From Notospermus geniculatus (taxonomy: Eukaryota; Nemertea; Pilidiophora; Heteronemertea; Lineidae), in NCBI GenBank assembly GCA_002633025.1, contig NMRB01000137.1:199086-263085 (forward strand): a DNA stretch of 64,000 bases, read 5' to 3'. Both the position numbers and the translations under genes were made by a program. The notes beneath the pieces are model-generated. The model did not search any database, was not told where the DNA came from, and saw nothing but the letters and a program-made list of their open reading frames with translations. Shown piece after piece: positions 1 to 11,062 of the stretch (positions within the stretch are counted from its first letter, which is position 1; every line of letters begins with the position of its first letter).

Positions 1-204
1 AAGAAAAGGAAAGTGTGCATAGAATGCTATACAGATCAAGTCATTTTTGATGACAACTCTGCTGTCCTGCCACCCAACTTGGTATCTGATGCGTTAGAAA
101 TTGCTGAGGGGCGGGAGGAATCTGCCTTTTTGAAGGCCATATATTTTGCTGTATATATTGCAGAGGAAATGAGGGGCAGGTGTAGCAATGGCTCAAAGCA
201 CTAA
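1..204 (+). CDS. Partial ORF at window edge, unrecognised
   Basis: The reading frame is open from base 1 and ends at a stop near 204, so the 5' part lies outside the window. The visible peptide begins with the basic run KKRKV, which resembles a classical nuclear localisation signal. An acidic and helical stretch with two cysteines follows (CIEC near the start). I recognise no family. It could be the last exon of a gene or the tail of a transposase. The composition is protein-like, but nothing else supports it. Confidence 0.25.
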   Translation, partial: KKRKVCIECYTDQVIFDDNSAVLPPNLVSDALEIAEGREESAFLKAIYFAVYIAEEMRGRCSNGSKH

Positions 205-509
205 TTGGCACTGTCCCCTCGCCGCAAAGAGGCAGCGAAACAAAAATTGTTTGCAAATTCCCTTGATAAACCAAAGGAAATGTCAGAGCAACGCTCCTGG
301 AGTAGAACAAACAAGAAAGTTGATGCTACTTTACGGGCTACTGAGTTTGATTAGTTGCGTAAACGCAGTAGCTGCCGAGTCTCTGTCTGCCTGTCTGTCA
401 TGTAATATCATCCATCCATGAGTTTGTATTTTGAAATGAAAACGGTTAATGGCCGGAAAGCCTTTTCCTTTTCTCGACTGTTCACTATACTGTATTATGT
501 CAATCAACA

Positions 510-1446
510 TACACTGGGCGAGTTCAGGAAACTTGGTGTGTTATGTGTTATGTGTTAGTGTAACAGATCTGTCAGTGTTAGTGTTAACCTGGACCCCTAA
601 ACAGCATGTCAGACCGTGCTCTATTTAACACCGTGTTAACATGGTGCTAACAGCTTGTTGACACGGTGTTAACATTTCCTAGTAATCTGTAGACTTGCCA
701 GGAAATGATTCACTGAAACTCACAGGTTTGCCGCACTAATGTCCCATATCTGATGTGTAACATGCCTTGCTCTCCCTTGATTTCAACATGCATGAAACTC
801 GTCAGTTATCTCCTCTAGGCCTACAGTCAATCTGATGTGTACCTCGGTGGCTAGGAATTTGTAGCAGACGTTCGAACATGGTTATCAGCCCTTTCTAAAT
901 GTTCTACGGCGACAGCTTGCATAAAATCTTCGAAAAACATCTTGAAAAGAAGGTCTATCTCCAAGTGAAAACAAGACGGCTGACTTACTTGACAGATCTG
1001 TACCGGTAACACATAGAATTCTGAACTCGAGACGGTGTAACACCTCCTTAATCACTTAGCGGTTAGTGTTAATGACTTTTATACATGTATCAAAACAGGA
1101 ATAAAACAACCAAGGGATTGCATTTGTAGAGGCCGATTTACTGATCATTTTTCTGAAAACCGGGAGAAGATACCTGGTGGAATAAAAAAGTTATTAGAGA
1201 AATTCCCTTAACAGATCTGAGGTTGCTGTGATTAAGTCAACAGATTATGTTACAGATGTGTTAGGTGTTGGTGTTCATGTAACAGATCTGTTAAATTCAG
1301 CATTGATTCAACAGATCTGTAACACTAACACTGATGTAACACAGTGTTTGTATCGAGTTCAGAATTCGTGGTTAGTGTAGCAGATCTGTAACAGATCTGT
1401 TACACTAACACATAACACACCAAGTGTTCTGAACTCGCCCAATGTA
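510..1446. mobile_element. TA-flanked MITE packed with ACAGATCTGT motifs
   Basis: The ends are inverted repeats. The left end reads CACTGGGCGAGTTC from 512, and the reverse complement of the right end reads CATTGGGCGAGTTC, ending at 1444. The match continues inward for about 50 bp through GTGTGTTATGTGTTAGTG. Both sides are flanked by TA (510-511 and 1445-1446), the Tc1/mariner-type target duplication. The interior has no long ORF. It is filled with the palindrome ACAGATCTGT and with GTGTTAAC-like motifs. It is a non-autonomous element of about 933 bp. Confidence 0.8.
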
Positions 1447-1602
1447 CTCCCAACAACAGCTTCTTATTTGCAATGCTTACCTAATACCCAGAAGCGCCAC
1501 CACGCATCAGAGTCACCTTGGGGATAACCTTCCTCAAATGGTTGATGTATTTTTGGCAAGTCTCCACTTTGAGGTTCTTCCACAAATCTTTAATACCATT
1601 AG

Positions 1603-1730
1603 GCTTCCCTTACATACAAGTATTCGGTATACAAAAACACCGGTTAACAAAGGCATTCCGAGGATTCACCACCGTGAAGCCATTGTAAACCGGCGATTTC
1701 GTATACCGTATACTTCGATGTAAAGGAAGC
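1603..1730. repeat. Hairpin inverted repeat
   Basis: Two arms of about 55 bp are imperfect reverse complements: GCTTCCCTTACAT at the left against ATGTAAAGGAAGC at the right, with GGTATAC and CCGGTT blocks inside. Both strands therefore encode near-identical short peptides, which is an artefact of the palindrome. It is probably a small MITE. Confidence 0.65.
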
Positions 1731-1837
1731 CCAACGAAGACTCGCTTGATCTTTATAATCTTCCTCGAATATCTGAAAGTATTGTACTGTACATCACCTA
1801 TGTATGTATCACAGATAATTAACTTTGTAGAATACTG

Positions 1838-2330
1838 CATGTGCATTCTTCGACATAAGTTTATTTAAAGTGACACCTCGAATATTTCAAATAACACTGG
1901 GCCAATTTTAAAAGTACACGGTTTGTTCCACATAAAAGTATATCTTGTGGTCATATTTCTGCATGAAAATGTCGATATTTGGAAATATCGTAATTATGTA
2001 ATAGCTCATCAGGAAAAAAACAAAAATTTGTTATTATGTATTTTTTTGGTGGTTTCTGTTTCAATTTTGGAGTGGAACTTTGAAGGATTTGTGGCTTTGT
2101 TTTATCAAAATATGTTCACTGGTTACTGAGATATATTTGAGTTTAACAACATTTCGGTAAAAATTAGAGATTTGCATGCTTTTCAGGCAATATTGATGCC
2201 ATTAGATAAAGCTTACCTCAGAATATGGGTTCACAAAATTTTACAACTTTTCGCATTATTTAAAACATGCTTAGCTTCTAATCAGTTTCCGCTAAAAGTT
2301 CCAAAAATTCATACATCCACGTGTTCTACC
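1838..2330. mobile_element. Half copy of the 45.7-47.0 kb foldback family
   Basis: The stretch from GACATAAGTTTA through GGGCCAATTTTA to the region around 2150 matches the left arm of the large foldback at 45702-46970 along its length. The segment near 2276-2315 matches the centre of that element. Only one arm is present, so this is a truncated or deleted copy. Confidence 0.65.
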
Positions 2331-2661
2331 TTGGTTTGACTGCATTGACAGAAAAAGAAGTCCAATACCGCTTTGGCCTTGTGCTTGGGGTCATTATCCT
2401 GAATAAACCAACAGGAACCATTCCCAATTCCGTTGACAAATGGTTGGAGGTAATCCTGGGGAAAAGAACAGATTTCTTTTGTCGCTAATAGGGTGTGTTT
2501 CAACCGACCTTCAATTTTTGCTTGTTGTGTGTTTGAATACTCGATGTCAAGAAAAGGAAAATTGTAATTGTAAATTATTTTCACATGTGTCTCTCAGTCT
2601 GTAGGCCTATTTCGTATGGCTGCCAATGTGTGTGTGTTAAATGTGGAATAAAAGTGGGTTA

Positions 2662-3342
2662 TTGGGCACTAGGTGCTCTTTATTTTCATGCTTGATGTTT
2701 CGTTTCCAGATATTTTTCTCTGGCATCGCGAAACCATTCTCCATGAAACCGTGTCAGAAGCAGTAGAGTGTTACATTATTGTTTCCAGCCTGGTCCATCC
2801 ACCTTAAAACTCACGATCTAGTCGTATTTTTCTTATTTTGGGGCTAAAATGAGCATTTTCTATGTACCTCTGTCTTCCACAATAACTGACGCCTTGGGGG
2901 CCTGATTTAGCCATCGAATCGTGTATGGGAAGAGATGTCTAGAATGATCCCTATGATTTTTCACAAGGATGTAGGCAGCGATTCGGATTATTTTGATCGG
3001 TGAATTAGGGGTATTTTATGCCTAGATCTCGAAGCAGCTGTTCATGTTTTAGGCCTACATATTTGCTAACGTTTCTTATCTTGATCCACTGTCCTGAATA
3101 GGCAAACAATGAACATCGTCATGGGCATGACTAGGCCTACCAGAGCCGATGTCTTCGGATAGCGATATTCTGACTGAACGGTGACATTTAAAGGGGCAGT
3201 CTGCTGATGGTGTCAATACATTCCACGGGAAGGCCTCCTGATTTAAGGGGAGGTCTGGGTATGGGTATTGGTGATCATGGTGATATCCCGCAGAAGTAAA
3301 GGCCACAGCGAGACACGACCCCTTAAGTCACCTAGTGCCCAA
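2662..3342. mobile_element. Possible short-TIR element inside the Tc1 remnant
   Basis: A 14-bp exact inverted repeat TTGGGCACTAGGTG bounds this interval (2662-2675 and 3329-3342). It lies between two fragments of the broken transposase, which fits an insertion. There is no ORF and no clear target duplication, so the call is tentative. Confidence 0.35.
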
Positions 3343-4039
3343 AACGTCGCTAGACTTGTCAATATCGCTCACCATTTAAAGTGAACAGGTCATGGCAGCC
3401 AAAGTGTTTGAACATAAGACAATGCAAGATCAATCGCCGCTATTGGATTTATTATTTAAATTATTTATTACGTAACAAATGCATTTTTATGCACGACTCC
3501 AGTGACTTTATCATCTTTTGATAACGTTGAGCAGGTGGCCAAGTACAATTTTAGCCTGTCTAATGATCTACAAACCCTAAAAGAGGCCTACTGAAATTGA
3601 TCATTTTGAAATTGATAACTTTGCAGCTGAGAATTTGTTGTTGGTGTCATATTTGACTGCTGCGACTAATTCCTTTAATGTTCATGACCTTATATCAAAT
3701 AAGTGTTTGGTCAGAGATAAATTTCAGTATTACCGGCATGTATTTCATGGATATGCAAGCCTTACTTACTTTGAGGATTTGTCGGTAACTCTCTCCATCC
3801 ATATTACCATTGAAAATACAACAATCTGTTGGCCCCAAATTGCTGATACCAGCCCACACATGAACCTGCAAAAACACTGGTCAACAATCAGCCTATTCAA
3901 AGGAGGGAGGACAGCCAGTTGGTGAGGTTTCAAAATTAATCTGTACATATTTTTTGAATCGATTTCGATTGCATGTCCGTTTTGATATTCATTGTACTGA
4001 AATTTAAAATGTTTTTTTTTCAATGGTGAATAATGAATG

Positions 4040-4197
4040 CACTCTAAAAACTAAAGAGTTAAAGTAACTCCTAAGGAGTTAAAGTAACACCTAAAGAGCC
4101 TGTACAGTGAGTGCTCTTAAGAGCACTCACTGTACAGGCTCTTTAGGTGTTACTTTAACTCTTTAGGAGTTACTTTAACTCTTTAGTTTTTAGAGTG
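4040..4197. mobile_element. Near-perfect 158-bp palindromic MITE
   Basis: The whole 158 bp is its own reverse complement about the centre 4118/4119 (CTTAAG), with a single mismatched position (AAGGAG opposite AAAGAG). The ends read CACTCTAAAAACTAAAGAG. Arms of 79 bp with no spacer predict a cruciform in DNA and a long hairpin in RNA. It sits inside the disrupted Tc1 transposase. Confidence 0.85.
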
Positions 4198-5559
4198 TGA
4201 GCGGTAAAACAAGCTGGCGCTTCTCCGAATGTGGTTATTGTCAATATTGTTTCTGTATCTGATACAGATTTATTCACGCTGCAGAATTCCAAATTATTAA
4301 ATGACATTTATTTAGACAATTATTTAGACAATTATTGTCGAATTTTGGAAAAATATGTTCCATAAATAAAAATAAAATAATGCGAATGGTATCTTCCTGT
4401 TTGAAGAACCTGCATTTGTTCTATAAAAGTACCCGTTCTAACTTGGGAACCGAGGGAGAGTGAAATAAGCGGCAGCCATTACCTAGCCATTGCAGTGGGC
4501 AATGTATGTCCCCATCTGACTGACCGTGGGGAGACGTATTGAATTGTATTGTAACAAGGTCACACGTCGTCAATGAGCCAATCACATTGACAGAATTTTA
4601 CTTGAGGTACAACATTTACAAGTTACCTTCAAAGGATGCTTTACTTTTCCAATCACGTGTGGCTCGCCCTTTCTGTGGAACATTATCCGGCCATTTTGCT
4701 TCAGCCAACATGATGTTTCATCAGTAAAACTGCATCAGCAAATTGCTCATTTTTCACGAAGCATTGCGTTGAGAAGGCCAGCCTCTTCTTCCTGTTCACT
4801 GGTCTGATAAATTGGCAATATCTGAAAGAGGGCGTGTTTAGTCATGTTAGTACCAAATTAGATGAGGTTACATATTTTATGAAAAAGGTTCATAGACTAG
4901 GTAATGGGATGACTGCAGCGTATCTGTAGCCCTCATCCATCATTGTCCATAGCTTCAATAGGCTAAGGCGTCCTATGAATGAGCGGAAGACAAGGACAAA
5001 TTAAATAGACAGGCCCCTAGGGACTACACTAACCTAGTTCGACTTGGAGTCCACTCCATCTTCCTGATCTGTCTCATTATTGTTGAGAGGTGGCACTTGA
5101 AGAAAAGGCATTGAAACGTCTGATGAAGGGACTTGGATCCAATATCCGGCTGCCTCTCAATGGGGTATTACCGGCAATACAAAAGGCGGCGCTGATCATC
5201 AACCAGGTTAAAACGCAAGTGCGCATGCTTTGCGATTGTTGAACGTCATCGGGCGTCGTGCGTCATTCTGACGTTACAAAAAGCTGCGTCATTCACAACC
5301 CATGACGTCGATCATTGGCCTGTTCTTTACGCTAAAATGGTCAACTTTATCGATTAAATTCATCATGTCCCCGTAGAGATTTTTGCTCAAAAGCAATAAG
5401 ATATATTTTAGTAGTTCTGTAGGCCTATTTAATGATAGAAACGTAAAATTAGAAATTGAGTGTAATGTTTTCGTTATATTTGGCCTAGAAACAGGGTGTG
5501 CTATTCAGAATTAATTGGAAAATAACGTTAGCCTCACTTTCAATGACGCAGTTCTGACC

Positions 5560-5850
5560 AGGGGTCGGTTGTTCAAAGCACCGATAGCAGCTATCGATGG
5601 ATAAACCGGTGTTAACTTTATCCACCGATAGCATTTGGGTTGTTGAAAACAACGATAACTTTAACTGCTAATAAATCACCGATAACTTTAACCCAGCCCT
5701 TGGGGTACCGATATCTTGTGGGTAAGAGTTTTCGGAGGAAAAGAAATGGCCGCCGACAGCTCAGGAAATCCCACTTCAGGCCCAAATATTGTGAAATTAT
5801 GAAGCCCACGTTGAATCTAACTTTGAATTCACTAGGCTTATAGGAACTTC
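5560..5850. repeat. Repetitive stretch with ACCGATA/GATAACTTTAAC motifs
   Basis: The interval opens with GGGTCGGTTGTTCAAAGC and contains several copies of CCGATAGC and GATAACTTTAAC in both orientations, which suggests a decayed MITE. I could not define its ends. The short ORFs on both strands look incidental. Confidence 0.35.
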
Positions 5851-6409
5851 CTAAAACATTCATCTATCAGCGTGTTGACCGAGGTGAGTTTTATCAACGT
5901 TGGCGTTGCTTTGTGGCGTTTTAGCGACGAAAAAATGAGACTTGCGATAAGATTGTGCTGTCGGTCATGGCGGCGTTAATTTGAATTTGAATTTGGAATT
6001 TGTCATGTGCATGATGCATGTGATGAGGACAACATGATGACATGAACACAAATTTAATTGGAACAAGTAGGCCTAGGCCTAGTACATATAGGCCTAATAG
6101 GCCTAGGTACATAGAGCTAACGGAAGGCAGTACTCAACGTGTAGGCCCAGGCTAGGAGAAATAGGATGCTTTTGAAACCAGTTTAACTTGAATGATGCAG
6201 TTCTAGCCTAGCTAGGCCTAGTACCACATGTCATCATGATGATGTTGACCATTTATCGCATTGCACTTTTTAGGTGTGAAGTGGCAATGAGGAGCCATAC
6301 AATTCAGCAGCTGTGAGCCTGTTTGTGTTGATTGATGGCTTCGTCTTTATTCAATATACATGGGAAGTGATTAATAAATACAAACATGATATATACATAT
6401 TTACACTAA

Positions 6410-6500
6410 CAAGACAAAATGACAGTTAAAAAATCAATCACAGATGATAGAAAAGAAGATACAAGACAAAATGACAGTTAAATAATTAATCACAGATGAG
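6410..6500 (+). repeat. Two-copy tandem repeat, 52-bp period
   Basis: The block CAAGACAAAATGACAGTTAA plus the following AATCACAGATGA occurs at 6410 and again at 6462, with two or three differences. Confidence 0.8.
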
Positions 6501-6902
6501 GAAAGACTGAAAATAATAACAGAGGGGTGGAATTTGGTAGCATATGTCATGATTGGTTGTTATGTTTGGATGTTAATACGTGCTTGATTTGAATTATTAT
6601 TCATTCTTCATAATTTTTTTGCATCTTTGACAGCAGTATTCATTTCTGGCTGCATCAACGGAGTCCTTGATTCCGACGCAACAACAGTGTGCCCACATAT
6701 CGCACAAATCACACTGAACCCAATGGAGCGTATCTTCTTCATTTGCAAAACGGTGGGGGAAACTTCCTTCCACAACTCAAGCATTCCGCGTTCTCATCGT
6801 CTTCGGAAGAGATGCCCTCATCTTCATCATCGTCAATCTTTTAAAAAAAACAAATTCCTGTTACAAAATGATGTGGTATTCGTCATTGTCGTCGCCAATG
6901 AT

Positions 6903-8505
6903 TCAAGGCCGACCATAACCCCGATGCTGTCGCATCCCACCACCTGAAAGACATATGGCCCAGTCATATTGCTCATACTTCAGCAGCTGCATTAGTTGAA
7001 ATTCATCGGATTTTTCTATGTCATCATCATCATCTCCGTGTTCTGCATCTTCTTCATCGACATTGATGATGAATTCTGGAATTTTTTCCTCAATCAACCC
7101 GTCCAGTTGCCAGAAGAACGGCTCAACCTTCGTGATAACTTTGTTGATTTGTGGACAGAGGTATCCTTAGTTGAGTTATACTGTTTCTTTAAATGAATAC
7201 TCAGTAGGCATCAGATCAGATAAGTTTTAATACTCAGAAAGTTAAGTTTGCGGTGCAACATAATGCATTTTCATTCTATTATGGGAGTGAGTGTTGTTCT
7301 TCATAATACATGTTTGAAATGCATGAACCTTTGAGTCTTTTAAGTAGCATGAAAATGTACGTACATACCTCTATTTGCCAATCTTCAGCAGTGATTTTCT
7401 CCCTGGCCTGTTTCCATAGCTTGACTACATCTTTCAGTTTAAAGGTCTTATTGTTTGCCTTGACAAAGTTCTTCACTCTGTTAAATGTACATGAAAGTTT
7501 CTCAATTTGCAGGTTATCAAACCGGTTTATGATTGGATGAAGACGGTGACCTGAACTCATCAGCAGTGGCCCAGATCAACAAACTGGGGGGCATTTCAGG
7601 ATCGAATAGAACCACTACCACAACAAAGCATCAAGTGGAGAATGATTTAGAAGCAATCCTGCACGACACTTCAGTTGTATGTCAAGGAATTAGGTATCAA
7701 GTGGAGAATGAACAGAGAGAAACCAAACAGTCTTCTTGCCATATTATCAGGCAGCAGGGGATTCGGTACTTTTGACGTGGGTTAACAAAATTTAATTAAA
7801 TGTTTTTAACAGTCATCTAAAATTTTCCTGTGAACAAGATTGTACATACCTTCCCCAAATGCACTCAATGGGATTGAATTCGCAGTGACGCACAGGTGTC
7901 CTCAACACAATGTGGCCATTCTCCCTTGCCAGTTGGTCAACCACGAACACTTGCTCTGGTTTGTTTACTGAAACTATTTTCAACAGTTCCATTTTCAGCA
8001 AGCCATCATCAAACTTGATGTTGTGGGCCGTGAGCCATTCCTTGATGTCATCTTTTTTCCAGCCTGAAACAAGAACAGTAATCAGGATTGTACCTTCATT
8101 GGCCCAGTAGTATTTGAAATATGCAAGATATCAGGCGTGATTTATGAACTTGACTCTACTTACTTGTGTTCGGGAACTTGCTGTCGGCTGTCTTGATATT
8201 ATGATACGGTGCATTATCTAGGACTATTACAGATGGTTTGGTGAGTCGGGGAAGTAATTTATCCGTGAACCACTCACGGAAGCAATTCCAGTTCATGTCT
8301 TGATGCCAGATGGTAATCGGCTAGTCCTGACTTGGATTCAAAAAATGAGGCTGACACCATCAATAAACCCATCCGAATTGCCTGCATCCAAAATAATTGC
8401 TCTGGCACCCTTCCCTGAGGGAATGTATTTGCCACATTCCGTGCAATTCGGTGCCAACTCAGGGTAGGGATTTTGGGTGGTGGTGTAGTTCAGTCCATTG
8501 TCCTG
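6903..8505 (-). pseudogene. Mariner-type DDE transposase with introns
   Basis: The minus strand encodes the C-terminal two thirds of a mariner-like DDE transposase in several exons. Exon blocks, in order: GKGARAIILDAGNSDGFIDG (about 8505-8335); DMNWNCFREWF and the catalytic VIVLDNAPYH (about 8320-8164); a 100-bp intron, 8064-8163, with GTAAGT and TTTCAG; then RTPVRHCEFNPIECIWG (8063-7842). Next come VKANNKTFKLKDVVKLW (about 7489-7374) and VEPFFWQLDG plus the acidic tail FIINVDEEDAEHGDDDD (about 7140-6903). A frameshift and stop lie near 8330, between GDYH-like and DMNW, so the copy is dead. Introns are unusual in a DNA transposon of this type and may have been acquired. Confidence 0.75.
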
Positions 8506-8535
8506 AAATTGCATTGTACACAGTAAATTCTAAGA

Positions 8536-8840
8536 TTATTGTCCTGGGTAGGAACTTGCATCCAAAAACTGAGCCCACAAAGGGAGGCCTACATTTTCTA
8601 GTATGGGTCAGATAACTTTCATGGCAAGTCCCACATGTGAAAGGTAACACCACATTCATTAATACATTGGCATAGCAGTTCAGATTAGGACCAATCAAAT
8701 CTCTCAGAGCAGTTGAATCACGATCCTTCACCTCAAAAATCAAGTCACGAATGGGTGCATCGCAAATGCGTAACATCAGGTGAAGTTCATCCGAGACAAC
8801 ATTCTCCGAATCTAGCTTCCGAGGTGGGACCCCCTTGTCA
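8536..8840 (-). pseudogene. Transposon-associated exon of unknown family
   Basis: An open minus-strand frame runs through VVSDELHLMLRICDAPIRDL and then LRDLIGPNLNCYANVL. I have a vague sense of having seen DELHLMLR-type segments in repeat-encoded proteins, but I cannot name the family. It lies directly upstream of the mariner-type exons at 8505 and may belong to a different element. Confidence 0.3.
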
Positions 8841-8859
8841 CACCATTCCTACACAGTAC

Positions 8860-9290
8860 ACTGCAAAAAGTGAGAACACTTCCGAACGCTAAAATAGAAC
8901 ACATTTTGTACTCAGTTTGTGGACACCATAATGTGGTGTTACGTGTTCAAAGTTCCGAGCACTTTGTTGAACGTATCTGCGATATTTGCGAACACCAGTG
9001 AACACATTTCTGAACGCATATCTTCTCCTCGATTTGGGAACACAAACCATTAATGTGAAGGTGTGCAAGGAAGTGTTCCATGGAATATTTTTCAAAGCAG
9101 AATTCTGTTCATTAACACTGGACGTGTTCCAGAAATGTGTATCACTGTGTGGTTGTTCTCCAAATAAGCTGGTACGGGCTGCAGTTCTGTGCCTGATGAT
9201 TATGATGATGATACTGAGCAGTGGCTGCACAGGATTCGTCACCATCAGTCTCTTCCTTTTCTGAAGAACCAGGGATGCAGAACTTGCATA
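8860..9290. repeat. Non-autonomous repeat saturated with GAACAC/GTGTTC
   Basis: The interval begins ACACTGCAAAAAGTGAGAACAC and contains about a dozen GAACAC or GTGTTC hexamers in both orientations. It has no clear coding signal. The terminal repeats are weak. The long minus-strand ORF here is a by-product of the repeats. Confidence 0.4.
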
Positions 9291-9344
9291 GAAACACAGC
9301 TGAAATAAAACTGGCCTACACCCAGCACGCATCCAAGTAAATTA

Positions 9345-9437
9345 TGTATTGTATTTATTGTATTTTATGTTCATGTTGTCATGTAACCCACGAGTCTTAA
9401 TAAATAAAAATAAAAATAAAAATAAAAACCAAACTAC
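9345..9437 (+). repeat. A-rich retroposon tail
   Basis: The sequence ends in AATAAATAAAAATAAAAATA-type pentamer repeats after a T-rich lead. This is typical of the 3' end of a reverse-transcribed element. The body is not recognised. Confidence 0.4.
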
Positions 9438-9628
9438 GATTAGCATATGCTTTATTGCCATTAATATCAAACCTGAAAGAATGTCTGGCATAAAATAACA
9501 GTTGACAGCAGCAATGCAAAATTCAGAACAACACTGCACTCACAAACACATTACCGGTACGAATTTTGGCGGGCCTAGATTCATTGCGAACTCAACTTCC
9601 ATCATCATCATTAGCCATTTTAGCAGTA

Positions 9629-10614
9629 CATGTACACTCTTGTAGGAAAGTAAAAGGACAGCAAGTTTTCCTAAATATCTCAAAAACCATTGGAGCTACA
9701 GCAATGGTATTTGCACCCAATCTGTAGCAACATGTTGGGCATAGAACCATGGTGTTTTGACAAAAATCTATTTTAATTAATTAAGAGAAAAATGACATTT
9801 TGGAAAATGACTTTTTTCACATTTTTTGAAAAATCGTCCGATTTCAAAATTTCTTTCTTCGTTACATTCCACGTGCCTGACTGACCAACATCTGCAACTT
9901 TTCCCTTTTAAAATATCAAGAGAAAATGCCTCTTTTTGCATTTTTCAGCAAAATGAATCCCACTCATACAGTGGAACAGACAACACCTCTAGGACAGCCC
10001 CTCTCAGCCGGGAATCTTGTTGTCATAACAGACAGTGATCAACAAAACCTGTGGTCTCCCAAGACCCTTGTTATATTGACAGTATGACGTAACTTCCTTT
10101 TACAAATAAAAGCCAATTCATGGTATTGATGAGGTTTTGCACTGAACAGACATGGGTTGAAGTCAGTGTCACTTCTCATTTGGTGCATAACGTGAGAACT
10201 GAACTGGAACTGCCTAGGCCTGCTCTTCAGAGTATAAAAGAGGGGCTGTCCAAGAGGTGTTTCTATATGACTGTGTGAGTGGGATTTATTTTTGCTAAAA
10301 AATGCCAAAAAAGGCATTTTCTCTTGAGATTCTAAAAAGGATAAGTTGCAGATGTTGGTCCGTCAGGCAAGTTGAATATCATGAAGAAAGAAAATTTGAA
10401 ATGGGACGATTTTTCAAAAATTGTCAAAAAAGTGATTTTATAAAATGTCATTTTTCTGTGAATTAATTAAAATTGATTTTTGTCAAAACACCATGGTTCT
10501 ATGCCCAACATGTTGCTACAGATTGGGTGCAAATACCATTGTTGTAGCGCCAGTGGTTTTTGAGATATTAAGGATAACTTGCTGTCCTTTTACTTTCCTA
10601 CAAGAGTGTACATG
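9629..10614. mobile_element. Large foldback element, arms about 370 bp
   Basis: The left arm (9629 to about 10000) and right arm (about 10240-10614) are reverse complements of about 85-90% identity. The ends are CATGTACACTCTTGTAGG and its complement. A unique spacer of about 240 bp separates them. TA precedes the left end, but the right flank is GT, so the target duplication may have mutated. The CATGTACA terminus is shared with the foldback at 45702-46970. Confidence 0.8.
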
Positions 10615-10903
10615 GTTTACGGTTCTCCAAACTTAGTGCAAAATCTAACAAAGTTGTGTCCACGGTGGAAAGAATCCTTTCTGAGGAGGTAAGTTTGTAT
10701 AAAACCAAGGAGCTGGCTTGGGATTATCAAAGATGTAGTATGCACAGAGGAGACATTCAATCGCATCCTTAAGCGTCTCTGCTGCGATGTCGAGTACACA
10801 GTCAATGCTGTCATAGCTATCTTGTTTTGGGGAACTACACGTACTAGTCGGGTGGACTGGTGAAGGACTACAAGGTTGTTTCCCTTGGGCAAATGACGGT
10901 GTA

Positions 10904-11062
10904 TGTTGTGTCGTGGTGTTTAGATGAGCGAAGGCGATTTATGAACAACAACAATCAGAATCTGTATTTATCATCACAGTTCTTGTCTCCGGTCTCATTG
11001 TACAGTTTTTAACACGGATATGCGTGTGACTGGTCTCACTGTACAGTTTGCACTATACAACA
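10904..11062 (-). mobile_element. Solo-size LTR (3' LTR) of an LTR retrotransposon
   Basis: The segment starts TGTTGT and ends ACAACA, the usual TG...CA inverted ends. On the minus strand it is preceded by the purine tract AAGGGGGATTA, the expected polypurine primer site just upstream of a 3' LTR. The length is only 159 bp. It fits the gypsy integrase remnant to its right, also on the minus strand. Confidence 0.6.

Larger units (their letters stand above)
2309..4800 (-). pseudogene. Tc1-like DDE transposase, broken into three pieces
   Basis: Three minus-strand fragments follow the order of a Tc1 transposase. The first, about 4620-4800, contains KKRLAFSTQ and the first catalytic aspartate in TDETSCW, then HRKGEPHVIGKVKHP; a frameshift separates the two halves. 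The second, about 3790-3877, reads VHVWAGISNLGPT followed by FNGNMDGESY. The third, about 2309-2470, carries the second catalytic aspartate in WFIQDNDPKHKAKAVLDFF. The intervals between fragments hold unrelated DNA, including a perfect palindrome at 4040-4197 and a possible element at 2662-3342. The enzyme once cut and pasted its own TIR-bounded element. The frameshift and insertions show it is inactive. Confidence 0.8.

Noticed and set aside
5085-5170. CTGATGAAGG near GAAACG, hammerhead-like
   Set aside because: No stem II followed by GAAA and no stem I partner can be drawn.
8889-9332. 147-codon minus-strand ORF
   Set aside because: It lies across a motif-saturated repeat and has no domain or codon signal.
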